Source: Puia dinghuensis
GTDB taxonomy: Bacteria > Bacteroidota > Bacteroidia > Chitinophagales > Chitinophagaceae
Assembly: GCA_026225275.1 (NCBI GenBank)
Contig: JAMFSL010000064.1
Location: 1 to 40,825, forward strand
Direction: 5' to 3'
DNA: 40,825 nt
Of this stretch, positions 33,011 through 40,825 are shown in pieces. The notes beneath the pieces are model-generated. The model did no database searches and was not told the origin of the DNA. It saw nothing but the letters and a program-made list of their open reading frames with translations. A program made the position numbers and the translations under genes. Numbering within the stretch: position 1 is the stretch's first letter; every line of letters begins with the position of its first letter.

Positions 33011-36000
33011 TCATCAGGCAGTCCCCTGATCTCCAGGTTGATGAAATGGACTCGTTTGTCCTTATCCCTGTATTCTATAGCATCCACCTGGTTAGGATCC
33101 ACCTCTTCCTGCTTTTTGCCAAACAGCTTGTGAAAACCGGCCTGTGTCACCAGCTTCAGCGGGATGCGCAGATAATATTCCATATGCATATCCAGTGACT
33201 GGTTTCCGGAGATCTCCATAAAACCCAGCGAAGAATTGATATTCATTCCCGGGATGGTCAGCGCGCCGTTTTTGAAGGTCAGCACATCCCGCAGGGTATC
33301 GAACCTCACCATGTTGAGGTTCTTGTCACTGAAATAAGAGGACATTGCCTGCATGGGAGCAAAGTTCAACAGCGCGCCATTGCGGATCTCGACATCCATC
33401 TGGGCTTCGGACTGATCGATCAGCGGCGTCAGATCGGGATGGACCTGCACATAGCTCCTGATCTGCCCGCTCAGCGTCCCCTTGATGTTTTTGTTGATCA
33501 CGTAATCCTGGCCAAGGTAATCTGCTTTCAACATGAGCTTTTCGATGTTCACGTCCTGTATCCGGATGCGGCTCCGCAGATAGATCTTTTTGGGGTCCGC
33601 GCCATTGAAGTGAGCCCTGGCCCCAACGGTCCCGCCGGCAATGTCCATGCTCAGCGTGTCCAGGTAGAGTTGTTGGTTGGCCTGCATGCGGATGGTGGTC
33701 GAGAGATTTTTGATCCCCAGGTGATGATATCGCATCTTGCCTATGCTGACGGACGCGTTGAAATCGATGAAGGGGATCTTGAAAATATTGAAGGCATCGG
33801 CATGGACGGTTGTCGCAGGTTGCAACGAAGGGTTTTTCGACGCAGCAGCCGTTGTTGAATCCGCCGCCCCGGCTGTTGCGGAATCCGACGTTCCGGACTG
33901 GTTCTGCTGAAGCACCGCCATCTCTTCCTGTTCCGCCGCCTCGGCCGTCGCCGCATAGTTGCCCAGTTGGTCCACATCCAGCAGGTTGGAGGTAAATTGC
34001 AGGAAGTTCTCTTTCTTTCGGCGGACGGTATCCTTGCCAGCGTATAGTCGCATGCTGCAGTTGAAATCGCTGTTGCCGATCCTGCCTTTCAGCGTATCTA
34101 TCTTGACGAAATCGTCTATCCCGAATTTGATATTGCCGCTGATACTGTCCAGCCGGATGGCGTGTTGTTGTAAAGCCCCGGAAATATTACCGATCTTAAT
34201 ATTGGCGAACTGGAAGCAGGAATCATACCGAAGATCGATCTTCGAGCGCAGCCAGACGCCCGTCACCACTTCCTGCTGATAATCTTTGGGGACATAGCTC
34301 TGTCCTGTATTGCCCAGCAGATCGCGCAGAGCCAGTCTTTGCGATTTGAGATCGAAAGCGATTTGCGTGCGGCCCCGCTTTACTTTTTCAAACCACAACG
34401 CATAGTCTGTCACCCGGCCGCCGAAGCGGATATCACTACTGTCGATCTGACCTGTCAGTCCTTTCAGCCGCAACGACGTGTCGTCAATGACCAACTGCCC
34501 TGCGAAGTCATGGAACGCATGGGGATAGTTCTTGAAAGCAGCATCGAAATTCACTATTTTGAAATTGCCCTTTGGTAAAGGATGGGGATGTTGCAGCTCG
34601 GCAACAGAAGTCCCCAGGGAGAGCGCAATATCGAAATCATGGATCTCTTCTTTGCTGGCGGATTTCACCTCACTGTTAAGAGCAGTATCGGAAGCCAGCA
34701 ATTCCTTCAGGACCATTTTACTGCTTTGAGCGTGTAAAGTCAGCACCACCGGTTTCTCCTGCTGATGGAACAGCGCCGGCAGATCACTCAGCGAACCATC
34801 CAGGTGAAAGTCGGAATGCCCGATGGTGAACATCAGCGTATCGAGATTGACGAAGCCGTTCTTCATATTGGCATGAAGATTCAGATGTTCGATCATATAG
34901 GGGTAATGCGGGATCCTGAACGTCAGATCGGTCACCTTCAATTCGCTCTGCACACCCTCCGTCAGTTCGCTGAGCTTCTTTTCGGGTGAACTGAGGTCAA
35001 CGAGTTCCTTGAAGTTCATTTTCAGGTTGATATGGCCAGTGATACGCTCCAGGTCACGTATGCCCAGAAATGCGCCGATAAATTCCAGTTCCAGGTCTGA
35101 ATTGATCTGCATCATGACCTTGGGGTCAGTGAAATCCCGGATGACGAAATTGCCCCGGAAAAGGCCTTTTCCGGGCAGCGCATGCATGTCCAGCAGGCGA
35201 AGCTCCGAGGTTTGCAGGGAATGTCCCGGACCATTGGTATAATATCCTTTAAAGGCGAGAGAATCCAGCTTTTTATTGGCCTCCGTATTACGCAGCCAGG
35301 CATTACTGCAGTTAAAGAACAATTCGATGAGAGGCTGGCGGCCCTTGCCCACATTACCTTTTATTTTCCCGTCGAAGCTCACATGCCCGTCATAACGGAA
35401 ATGCTGCAGCTCCCTGGCCAGGTTGTCAGGCGCAAAAGCAAATAGCTGGCCGAAATCCGGCTTGTCACCCGAGAAGGTAAAATCCACCATATTATCATGT
35501 AGCAGATCTGCCGATCCGGAGATGTTGAAGACTGCTTCCTCCAGTTTCAGCCGCCCTTCGGGCAGACGTAGCATTTTAGTCGCTTTCTCATAAGAAAACC
35601 GGATATCTGTCTCCACATGCTTGTGGCGGAACAGCGTACTGTCGCCGCGGCCGGTATAATCGACCAGCATTCCCCCATCCAGATCGGCATCGATCTTTTG
35701 GTCGTCATCCCGGAAAGCAGCTTGTATCCGGTCGATATGCGTGACCATGTGTTGTCCTTTGCGGCTGTCCTGGTAAGAGATGGTCATATTCTTCAGCACG
35801 AGCTTCTTAATATCCAAATCCAGACCGGTGGAAGTCGTCTGGGCCCCAGCCGTCGTATCGCCGCTGATCCGGCTGGCCTTGATGATATTCAACTGGCCAT
35901 CTTCCTCCTCGACGAGGTCGAGGTGCCCGTTCTTCAGGGCGAGGGCTTTCACCCGGTATTTCTGTCGCAGCACATCCGGCAGGCTGAATCCGACGTAGAG

Positions 36001-36303
36001 CCGTTCGGCCTCATAAATAGGGCGGGTGCCTGGCTGCTTATCGGGATAAAACTGCACTTTGTTCAGGGCAATCGATATATAGGGATAATTTTGAAAAAGG
36101 GAGATCTCGCTGCCGCCGATGGCCAACTGCCCGGGCAACTTCTTGTTCAATGCCTTAACCGCCAAATCTACCAGGCGCTGTTGCTGGGAATATAGGATGC
36201 CGACGGCAATGCCGACGAGCACCAGCAGGACGACAACAGGAATCAGGATAAAGCGACACAGCCTTTTGAGTGTATGCAGCTTTTGGAGTGTTTTAGATGC
36301 CAT
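32971..36303 (-). CDS. AsmA-like inner-membrane protein
   Basis: A 1110-residue protein from ATG 36303 (a TTG at 36309 is also in frame). One N-terminal helix (about 17-40) anchors a very long periplasmic part built of repeated beta segments, as in AsmA/TamB/YhdP-like bridge proteins that move phospholipids or help outer-membrane assembly. The N-terminal AsmA part (about 40-330) includes L-N-K-K-L-P-G-Q-L-A-I-G-G. The C-terminal AsmA_2-like part (about 850-1050) includes G-T-L-S-G-Q-I-R-S-Y. A low-complexity Ala/Thr/Ser/Gln linker lies near 790-830. Its 3' end overlaps the truncated regulator by 40 bp on the opposite strand. Divergent from an outer-membrane barrel gene. Confidence 0.88.
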   Translation of the reverse strand: MASKTLQKLHTLKRLCRFILIPVVVLLVLVGIAVGILYSQQQRLVDLAVKALNKKLPGQLAIGGSEISLFQNYPYISIALNKVQFYPDKQPGTRPIYEAERLYVGFSLPDVLRQKYRVKALALKNGHLDLVEEEDGQLNIIKASRISGDTTAGAQTTSTGLDLDIKKLVLKNMTISYQDSRKGQHMVTHIDRIQAAFRDDDQKIDADLDGGMLVDYTGRGDSTLFRHKHVETDIRFSYEKATKMLRLPEGRLKLEEAVFNISGSADLLHDNMVDFTFSGDKPDFGQLFAFAPDNLARELQHFRYDGHVSFDGKIKGNVGKGRQPLIELFFNCSNAWLRNTEANKKLDSLAFKGYYTNGPGHSLQTSELRLLDMHALPGKGLFRGNFVIRDFTDPKVMMQINSDLELEFIGAFLGIRDLERITGHINLKMNFKELVDLSSPEKKLSELTEGVQSELKVTDLTFRIPHYPYMIEHLNLHANMKNGFVNLDTLMFTIGHSDFHLDGSLSDLPALFHQQEKPVVLTLHAQSSKMVLKELLASDTALNSEVKSASKEEIHDFDIALSLGTSVAELQHPHPLPKGNFKIVNFDAAFKNYPHAFHDFAGQLVIDDTSLRLKGLTGQIDSSDIRFGGRVTDYALWFEKVKRGRTQIAFDLKSQRLALRDLLGNTGQSYVPKDYQQEVVTGVWLRSKIDLRYDSCFQFANIKIGNISGALQQHAIRLDSISGNIKFGIDDFVKIDTLKGRIGNSDFNCSMRLYAGKDTVRRKKENFLQFTSNLLDVDQLGNYAATAEAAEQEEMAVLQQNQSGTSDSATAGAADSTTAAASKNPSLQPATTVHADAFNIFKIPFIDFNASVSIGKMRYHHLGIKNLSTTIRMQANQQLYLDTLSMDIAGGTVGARAHFNGADPKKIYLRSRIRIQDVNIEKLMLKADYLGQDYVINKNIKGTLSGQIRSYVQVHPDLTPLIDQSEAQMDVEIRNGALLNFAPMQAMSSYFSDKNLNMVRFDTLRDVLTFKNGALTIPGMNINSSLGFMEISGNQSLDMHMEYYLRIPLKLVTQAGFHKLFGKKQEEVDPNQVDAIEYRDKDKRVHFINLEIRGLPDDYKVSLGKAKGSG

Positions 36304-36359
36304 AGGCAAAGATAAAACGATTAAAAATCAATTAATAGTGCGTTAATTTGGCAATCGGA

Positions 36360-36391
36360 TTTGGGTCAACTCTGATAAATGCCTAATTTTC
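36360..36391 (+). promoter_or_regulatory. Candidate promoter of the barrel protein gene
   Basis: TTTG at 36360-36363, 20 bp, then TAATTTTC at 36384-36391, close to the Bacteroidota TTTG/TAnnTTTG pattern. The ATG follows at 36411. Confidence 0.4.
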
Positions 36392-36410
36392 AGGCCCAAA
36401 ATAGCTTCTT

Positions 36411-37106
36411 ATGCGTATCCTCAAGTCAGGTTTAGTGTATGTGATCCTTTTGTTATCGGTTACCGCCGCCCATGCCCAGGTTTCTATTGGGGTTAAAGGG
36501 GGGCTGGATTTCGGCAAGATTACGAATGCCATAGAGGGCAATGACGGCAGCGGCGGCATTGCCAAGCAGAGCACCGGCACAGTTACGCAATGGTATGGAG
36601 AAGTGTTTGCGGATATCCCGCTGGACACCTTAAAAATGCACATGTTCTACTTACGGGCCGGGGTCGAATACCTGGGCGCTGGAGGGGAGATGGATTGGAC
36701 CGGAGACTATTATATTGCCAACGGCTTCACGGCCAATACCAAGTATAAGCTGCATTATGTCGATGTACCGGTAGAATTAATGTTTAGTCCCAACTTTAGC
36801 TGGGGCCGTCCATACATCGGATTGGGACTCTATACCGGTGCGCTGATGAATGGCACGATCAAGAGCGACAGCGTCTCCAGGTCAGTGAAGATCGGCAGTA
36901 GCTCCACTGATGATTTCCAAAAGATCGACTTTGGTTATACCTTCTCGATAGGACTGGTCACACAGCCGGGCTTCACATTCGGTATAGATTATCAGCACGG
37001 ATTCCTCAGGACAATACCTAGTGGTGCGGAACAGCCTGGTCAGGCCAAGCTGAAAACACACAATTCGGTCTGGGGTCTCAACATCGGCTGGGTCTTTAAG
37101 CTCTAG
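36411..37106 (+). CDS. PorT-type outer-membrane beta-barrel protein
   Basis: A 231-residue exported barrel. The signal peptide ends at A-H-A-Q (about 23), followed directly by V-S-I-G-V-K-G-G-L-D-F-G-K, the usual first strand of outer-membrane barrel (OMP_b-brl_2/PorT-like) proteins. Alternating aromatic strands fill the rest (F-Y-L-R-A-G-V-E-Y-L-G, then Y-I-G-L-G-L-Y-T-G-A) and it ends in a strand V-W-G-L-N-I-G-W-V-F-K-L. Probably an 8-stranded barrel of structural or unknown transport role. A promoter-like element lies upstream. It is convergent with the GH43 gene. Confidence 0.88.
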   Translation: MRILKSGLVYVILLLSVTAAHAQVSIGVKGGLDFGKITNAIEGNDGSGGIAKQSTGTVTQWYGEVFADIPLDTLKMHMFYLRAGVEYLGAGGEMDWTGDYYIANGFTANTKYKLHYVDVPVELMFSPNFSWGRPYIGLGLYTGALMNGTIKSDSVSRSVKIGSSSTDDFQKIDFGYTFSIGLVTQPGFTFGIDYQHGFLRTIPSGAEQPGQAKLKTHNSVWGLNIGWVFKL

Positions 37107-37187
37107 TGTAAAGGACCGGGGAAGGCTTCTTGGAAGTCTTTTGAAAGGCGCTTGGTCTAGGCCGTTTCCGATGATCATCTCCGGTCG

Positions 37188-38123
37188 TCAGCGGACGGGC
37201 CCCGGCCCTGTCTTTGTCGGGATCACCATTTGAATGGTCCCGTCAGGATTATAGAACAGCTTATCCACGCAGATACTTCTCAGCCAGTCAAAATGCGACA
37301 GTGCGCTGGTATGATAGAACGCGTACCACTGTCCCTTGTATTCCACAATGGATCCATGGTCGGTATAGCTGTCTGTCGGCTCCATATAAATACCCCGATA
37401 TAGCCAGGGCCCCAAGGGACTATTGCTGGTAGCGTAGCACATCCGATTATGCCGTCCTGATGAATCGTGGTTATCGGAATAGGAAAGATAATAGACGCCA
37501 TTCCGTTTGTGCACCCAGCTGGCCTCATGGAAATCGTGCAGCCCCGTCATCGGCTGCATAGCGCCATCGATTTCCATCATATTATCCTTTAATTTACCGC
37601 CCATACATGTCCCGCCGCCGCCATAGTAGAAATAGGCCGCCCCGTCATCGTCCACAAATACACACGGATCGATCATCGGATCCAGTCCCTGAATGTAGCC
37701 CTGTACGGTAAAATCACTGGCCGGCTTCTTACTGGTAGCCACACCAATCTTCCAGGTCTTGTTCCACTCTGTACCGCTGGGATGAGGGAAATAAAAATAA
37801 TAGGTCCCGTTCTTATAGGCGCAATCCGGCGCCCACATAAATCCGCCTTCCTTGCGGCCCCAGGGAACCTGGCTGGCTTCGAGGATCTGGCCATGGTCCT
37901 TCCAGTGGACCATATCGTCGGTGGAATAGACGTGGTATTTGTCCATCAGATCGCATCCCTTTGGCGGGGAGACATCATGTGAAGGGTAAACGTACAACCG
38001 GCCATCGGCCCAGACATGCGCCGACGGGTCGGCCGTATAGATATCCGTAACAAATGGGTTCTGAGCGTTACTTCTCCCGACGGCTGATAGCGCCGCCACA
38101 ACGAATAACATTTTCCACTTCAT
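37188..38123 (-). CDS. Secreted glycoside hydrolase family 43 protein
   Basis: A 311-residue exported five-bladed propeller enzyme from ATG 38123 (a TTG at 38129 is in frame). The signal peptide ends near N-A-Q (about 21). The three GH43 catalytic acids are visible: base D32 in T-A-D-P-S, pKa modulator D154-type residue D152 in M-I-D-P-C, and general acid E200 in F-H-E-A-S-W. It is a single catalytic domain without a carbohydrate module. GH43 enzymes cleave alpha-L-arabinofuranosides, beta-xylosides or galactans with inversion; the exact target is not clear. It lies next to the GH20 gene on the same strand, so the two may form a glycan-degrading unit. Confidence 0.92.
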   Translation of the reverse strand: MKWKMLFVVAALSAVGRSNAQNPFVTDIYTADPSAHVWADGRLYVYPSHDVSPPKGCDLMDKYHVYSTDDMVHWKDHGQILEASQVPWGRKEGGFMWAPDCAYKNGTYYFYFPHPSGTEWNKTWKIGVATSKKPASDFTVQGYIQGLDPMIDPCVFVDDDGAAYFYYGGGGTCMGGKLKDNMMEIDGAMQPMTGLHDFHEASWVHKRNGVYYLSYSDNHDSSGRHNRMCYATSNSPLGPWLYRGIYMEPTDSYTDHGSIVEYKGQWYAFYHTSALSHFDWLRSICVDKLFYNPDGTIQMVIPTKTGPGPVR

Positions 38124-38244
38124 ACACAAGCAAGTTTAATTACATGCAAGTAAGGCCATGGCGGTTAATGCTCCGGTTAACTTTGAACTAACAGCCCATT
38201 AATTTTTCATTTTTAAATCGTTGCCGGGTATCAGGTCGCTAGCC

Positions 38245-40122
38245 TCAATATTCATGTCTTCCCTGATCTACCCTTTTAGCCAGCTCATCTTGTTTGATAT
38301 TGACCTGCTGACCGATAGGATGGCCGTCACGGTAGGTGATCACATTCAGTTGGACGGCGCCAAAAGGAAATTTAACCGGGGTGCCGTCGTACTTAGGATA
38401 GTGAGGGTCGGGATTGGTATTGTCGAAAGTGTAGTAGATATCCAGGCCATTGACCTCTGTGGACATGGAAACGAGCAGCTCCCCGTCTGGCCCCCTTTTA
38501 GGGGTCAGGATCACGTTGTAGGCACTGCGGGCATATTTGATGTCCGCAGCATCCATGCGGTGAAATTCCGACTCCATCCTGCCGGTAAAGCTGTCCCAGT
38601 TCCTGGCGGATTTCGGGCTCCAGTATACCTCGGCCAGCGCCAGACCACGGGGCCAGGTCATGTATTCCACCTGGCGGTAATTAGGCACCTCTTCCGACCA
38701 GAGATTGCCCTGGCCACCAAGGATCATCTTTTCATCGACACTATCCGGAACAGGGTCATAGGTGTAGGAGTCTTTCAGGCGGCACATGCCATAGGTAGGA
38801 GGCTCGACGGTATTTTCGCCCTGGTACAGATCGAGATAACAATAGTCCCAGGGCGTCATGACGACGGCATGGCCCATCCGGGCCGCAGTGACGCCGCCGG
38901 CCATTCCGCGCCAGCTCATGACGGTGGCAGAAGGCGCCAGGCCGCCTTCGAGTATTTCATCCCAGCCGATGAGCTTTTTGCCTTTGTCTGTCAACATTTT
39001 TTCAATACGCTTGACAAAATATGACTGTAATTCTTCCACATTGCCGAGGTGTTCGGCGGCCATCCGCCGCTGACATTTCGGGCAGGTAGCCCAAAAGCCT
39101 TTGTACGCCTCATCACCGCCGATATGAATATATTCACTGGGGAACAGCGCCGCCAGCTCTGTAAAGATTTTATCGAGTACCATATAGACGGAATCATTGC
39201 CGATACACAGCGCATTATCTTCCCGAACGGGTGCATGTGCGCCTGCGTTGACAGGATAAGGCCGCTGCGTGCAGGAGAGGTTGGGATAAGAAGAGATCAG
39301 AGCCAGGCTATGAGCAGGGATATCGATCTCCGGGAGGATAGTGACATATCGTTGTTGCGCATAACGGATGATCTCGCGCATGTCGGCCTGCGTATAAAAT
39401 CCACCATAGGTAGCGGGTTCATCGCTCAGTGACGGCAGGAACTCGCCCCAATGCCCCGTACGCTGCACGCGCCATGCACCATGCTGTGTCAGCTGGGGCA
39501 GGCTCTTGATCTCGATCCGCCATCCCTGGTCGTCACTGAGATGAAGGTGTAGGACATTGAATTTATACCGTACCATGGCGTCGATGTATTTTTCCACTTC
39601 TGCTTTGGTGAAAAAGTGCCGGCTGACGTCCAGCATGAGGCCGCGCCAGGCAAATCGGGGATAGTCGGTGATATCGGCGCAGGGGATTGCGGGCGCTTGT
39701 CCCGCGGGTATCATCTGCAGGAGGGTCTGCAAGCCGTAGAAGATGCCTGCCGGGTCAGTTGCCGCGATGCGGACACCCGAAGGAGTGACGGACAGGCTGT
39801 ATCCGTTGGGGTGGATCCCACTTTTGTCCTGGTGAACGATATCAAGAATAATAGCCTGCTTACCGCCCCTGCCCTGCTGGATTGGCATACCTGTTAACTC
39901 CCGCAACTGTCCTGTAAACCATGTCCCCGTAGTCGCCAGCGAATCTCCCTCGACTACGACCGTTGTGCCCTGTCGCAGCACAAACGCTCCGGGTTTCTCC
40001 GTCACAGACACCGGTTCGGGAATAATATGGATGCGACCGCCGTCGGCAGTGGCAGTCAAAAAGGCAAATGAACAGAGCAATGCCAATAGAGCGTATGGTG
40101 AACGAAGAAAAAAGTTAGCCAT
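38245..40122 (-). CDS. Secreted beta-N-acetylhexosaminidase, GH20
   Basis: About 625 residues from ATG 40122; a further ATG at 40161 adds 13 residues before the signal peptide. The signal peptide ends around T-A-D-G-G. A GH20 N-terminal alpha/beta domain spans about 25-145. The catalytic TIM barrel spans about 150-495 and contains H-I-G-G-D-E-A-Y-K-G, whose D-E pair (D337/E338) is the substrate-assisted catalytic couple. A C-terminal beta part follows (about 530-610). The enzyme releases terminal GlcNAc or GalNAc from chitin fragments or glycoproteins. It is upstream of the GH43 gene on the same strand, and divergent from a DUF1080 gene. The intergenic gap to the GH43 gene is 121 bp. Confidence 0.95.
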   Translation of the reverse strand: MANFFLRSPYALLALLCSFAFLTATADGGRIHIIPEPVSVTEKPGAFVLRQGTTVVVEGDSLATTGTWFTGQLRELTGMPIQQGRGGKQAIILDIVHQDKSGIHPNGYSLSVTPSGVRIAATDPAGIFYGLQTLLQMIPAGQAPAIPCADITDYPRFAWRGLMLDVSRHFFTKAEVEKYIDAMVRYKFNVLHLHLSDDQGWRIEIKSLPQLTQHGAWRVQRTGHWGEFLPSLSDEPATYGGFYTQADMREIIRYAQQRYVTILPEIDIPAHSLALISSYPNLSCTQRPYPVNAGAHAPVREDNALCIGNDSVYMVLDKIFTELAALFPSEYIHIGGDEAYKGFWATCPKCQRRMAAEHLGNVEELQSYFVKRIEKMLTDKGKKLIGWDEILEGGLAPSATVMSWRGMAGGVTAARMGHAVVMTPWDYCYLDLYQGENTVEPPTYGMCRLKDSYTYDPVPDSVDEKMILGGQGNLWSEEVPNYRQVEYMTWPRGLALAEVYWSPKSARNWDSFTGRMESEFHRMDAADIKYARSAYNVILTPKRGPDGELLVSMSTEVNGLDIYYTFDNTNPDPHYPKYDGTPVKFPFGAVQLNVITYRDGHPIGQQVNIKQDELAKRVDQGRHEY

Positions 40123-40201
40123 GACCTTGATGATATTTAGCGTATTTAGCAATAAAGACATGAATTTAATACATAAATTGGGCCGTCAAAAAACAAAATC
40201 A

Positions 40202-40825
40202 ATGAAAACAATGCTTGTCCTTGCCGCGTTCGCTTTATCCGGCGCCTGCAGTTTAGCTCAATCTCCGAATACGTTAACCAAAAAAGAAAAGAAGGAAGGC
40301 TGGAAATTATTGTTCGACGGGACGACCACGAAAGGCTGGCATACCTATCTGCGGGATACAGTAGGATCGAAATGGCAGGTAAAGGACGGAGCGATCATTT
40401 TCGACCCTTCCCAGCCGAAGGAAGGTGGCGGTGACCTGGTGACGAATGACGTGTATGAAAATTATGAGCTGACGCTGGAATGGAAGATCTCGAAAGGCGG
40501 CAACAGCGGCATCATCTTCGATGTACAGGAAGACCCGAAATACAATGCCACTTATCTGACCGGTCCGGAGATGCAGGTATTGGACAATATAGATGCGGAC
40601 GACAATAAGAAACAAACCCACCTTGCAGGCTGCCTCTATGATATGGCCGGAGATTCGACAGTCTCCAAGCCGCATGCCGTCGGGGAATGGAACCAGGTCA
40701 GACTGATACAAAACAAGGGACATCTCACCTTCTGGCTCAACGGTATTCAAACCTTCGACGGCCAGATCGGCAGCGACCAATGGAACCTGATGGTGTCCAG
40801 GAGCAAATTCAGCAACAAGGCCTTC
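40202..40825 (+). CDS. DUF1080 (3-keto-disaccharide hydrolase) domain protein, N-terminal part
   Basis: 208 codons of a gene cut off by the right edge. The signal peptide covers about 1-20 (G-A-C-S-L-A-Q). The DUF1080 lectin-like jelly roll follows, with the hallmark opening G-W-K-L-L-F-D-G, then W-Q-V-K-D-G-A-I, E-W-K-I-S-K-G-G-N-S-G-I, T-G-P-E-M-Q-V-L-D and H-L-A-G-C-L-Y-D. Characterised members hydrolyse 3-keto-disaccharides or 3-keto-glycosides. The 79-bp gap to the divergent GH20 start suggests shared control. The catalytic C-terminal part is not in the window. Confidence 0.92.
   Translation, partial: MKTMLVLAAFALSGACSLAQSPNTLTKKEKKEGWKLLFDGTTTKGWHTYLRDTVGSKWQVKDGAIIFDPSQPKEGGGDLVTNDVYENYELTLEWKISKGGNSGIIFDVQEDPKYNATYLTGPEMQVLDNIDADDNKKQTHLAGCLYDMAGDSTVSKPHAVGEWNQVRLIQNKGHLTFWLNGIQTFDGQIGSDQWNLMVSRSKFSNKAF

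Noticed and set aside
1-40825. CRISPR arrays, insertion sequences or prophage genes
   Set aside because: No regularly spaced repeats, transposase motifs, terminal inverted repeats or phage structural genes were seen on reading both strands.

Overview
The window looks like chromosome from a Bacteroidota bacterium, most likely of the Chitinophagaceae/Chitinophaga type. The evidence is a SusC/SusD outer-membrane pair with a FecR anti-sigma factor and an ECF sigma factor, a two-component propeller (Y_Y_Y) histidine kinase, 800-residue FtsX-type permeases, a BNR-repeat exoprotein, several secreted glycosidases, Shine-Dalgarno-poor starts and TAnnTTTG-like promoter elements. No tRNA, rRNA, CRISPR array, transposase or phage gene was recognised.

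Layout. (1) 1-5.8 kb, all on the minus strand: ECF sigma factor, FecR, an STN-domain SusC transducer and the start of SusD, which runs off the left edge. This is a surface-signalling glycan or nutrient uptake locus. (2) 5.8-7.5 kb: an AT-richer insert with an ADP-ribosylglycohydrolase, a small unknown gene and a broken reading frame, preceded by a strong terminator hairpin and two fragments resembling tRNA T-arms. (3) 7.6-10.1 kb: HU protein, a cysteine-synthase-family enzyme, a divergent Lrp/AsnC regulator and a small unknown gene. (4) 10.2-17.8 kb: a secreted GH2 glycosidase, small unknown proteins, a DUF2846-like secreted protein, a TPR sensor kinase and a 500-residue secreted orphan. (5) 17.8-28.2 kb: an FtsX/MacB permease without an ATPase, a giant BNR/Asp-box exoprotein, a TonB receptor with a small membrane protein, an EXPERA-domain membrane protein and a translationally coupled 4,5-DOPA-type dioxygenase. 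(6) 28.2-33.0 kb: a signalling module in which two paralogous LuxR-type response regulators flank a propeller histidine kinase. (7) 33.0-40.8 kb: an AsmA-like protein, a PorT-type barrel, GH43, GH20 and the start of a DUF1080 (3-keto-disaccharide hydrolase) gene.

The most interesting part is region 6. All three genes carry the same 18-bp inverted repeat, TGTAG-N8-CTACA, in their upstream regions, always in the same orientation relative to the gene. In both regulator genes it sits exactly 21 bp before a TAnnTTTA element. The second regulator has a decayed receiver: the phospho-acceptor Asp is Ala, the conserved Ser/Thr is Gly, and the segment with the conserved Lys is deleted. Its DNA-binding domain remains intact. 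This suggests a self-regulating kinase/regulator circuit with a built-in phosphorylation-independent competitor or constitutive form.

Limits: function calls rest on motifs read by eye. No similarity search, structure prediction or promoter scoring was run. Coiled coils, exact domain limits and family numbers are approximate.
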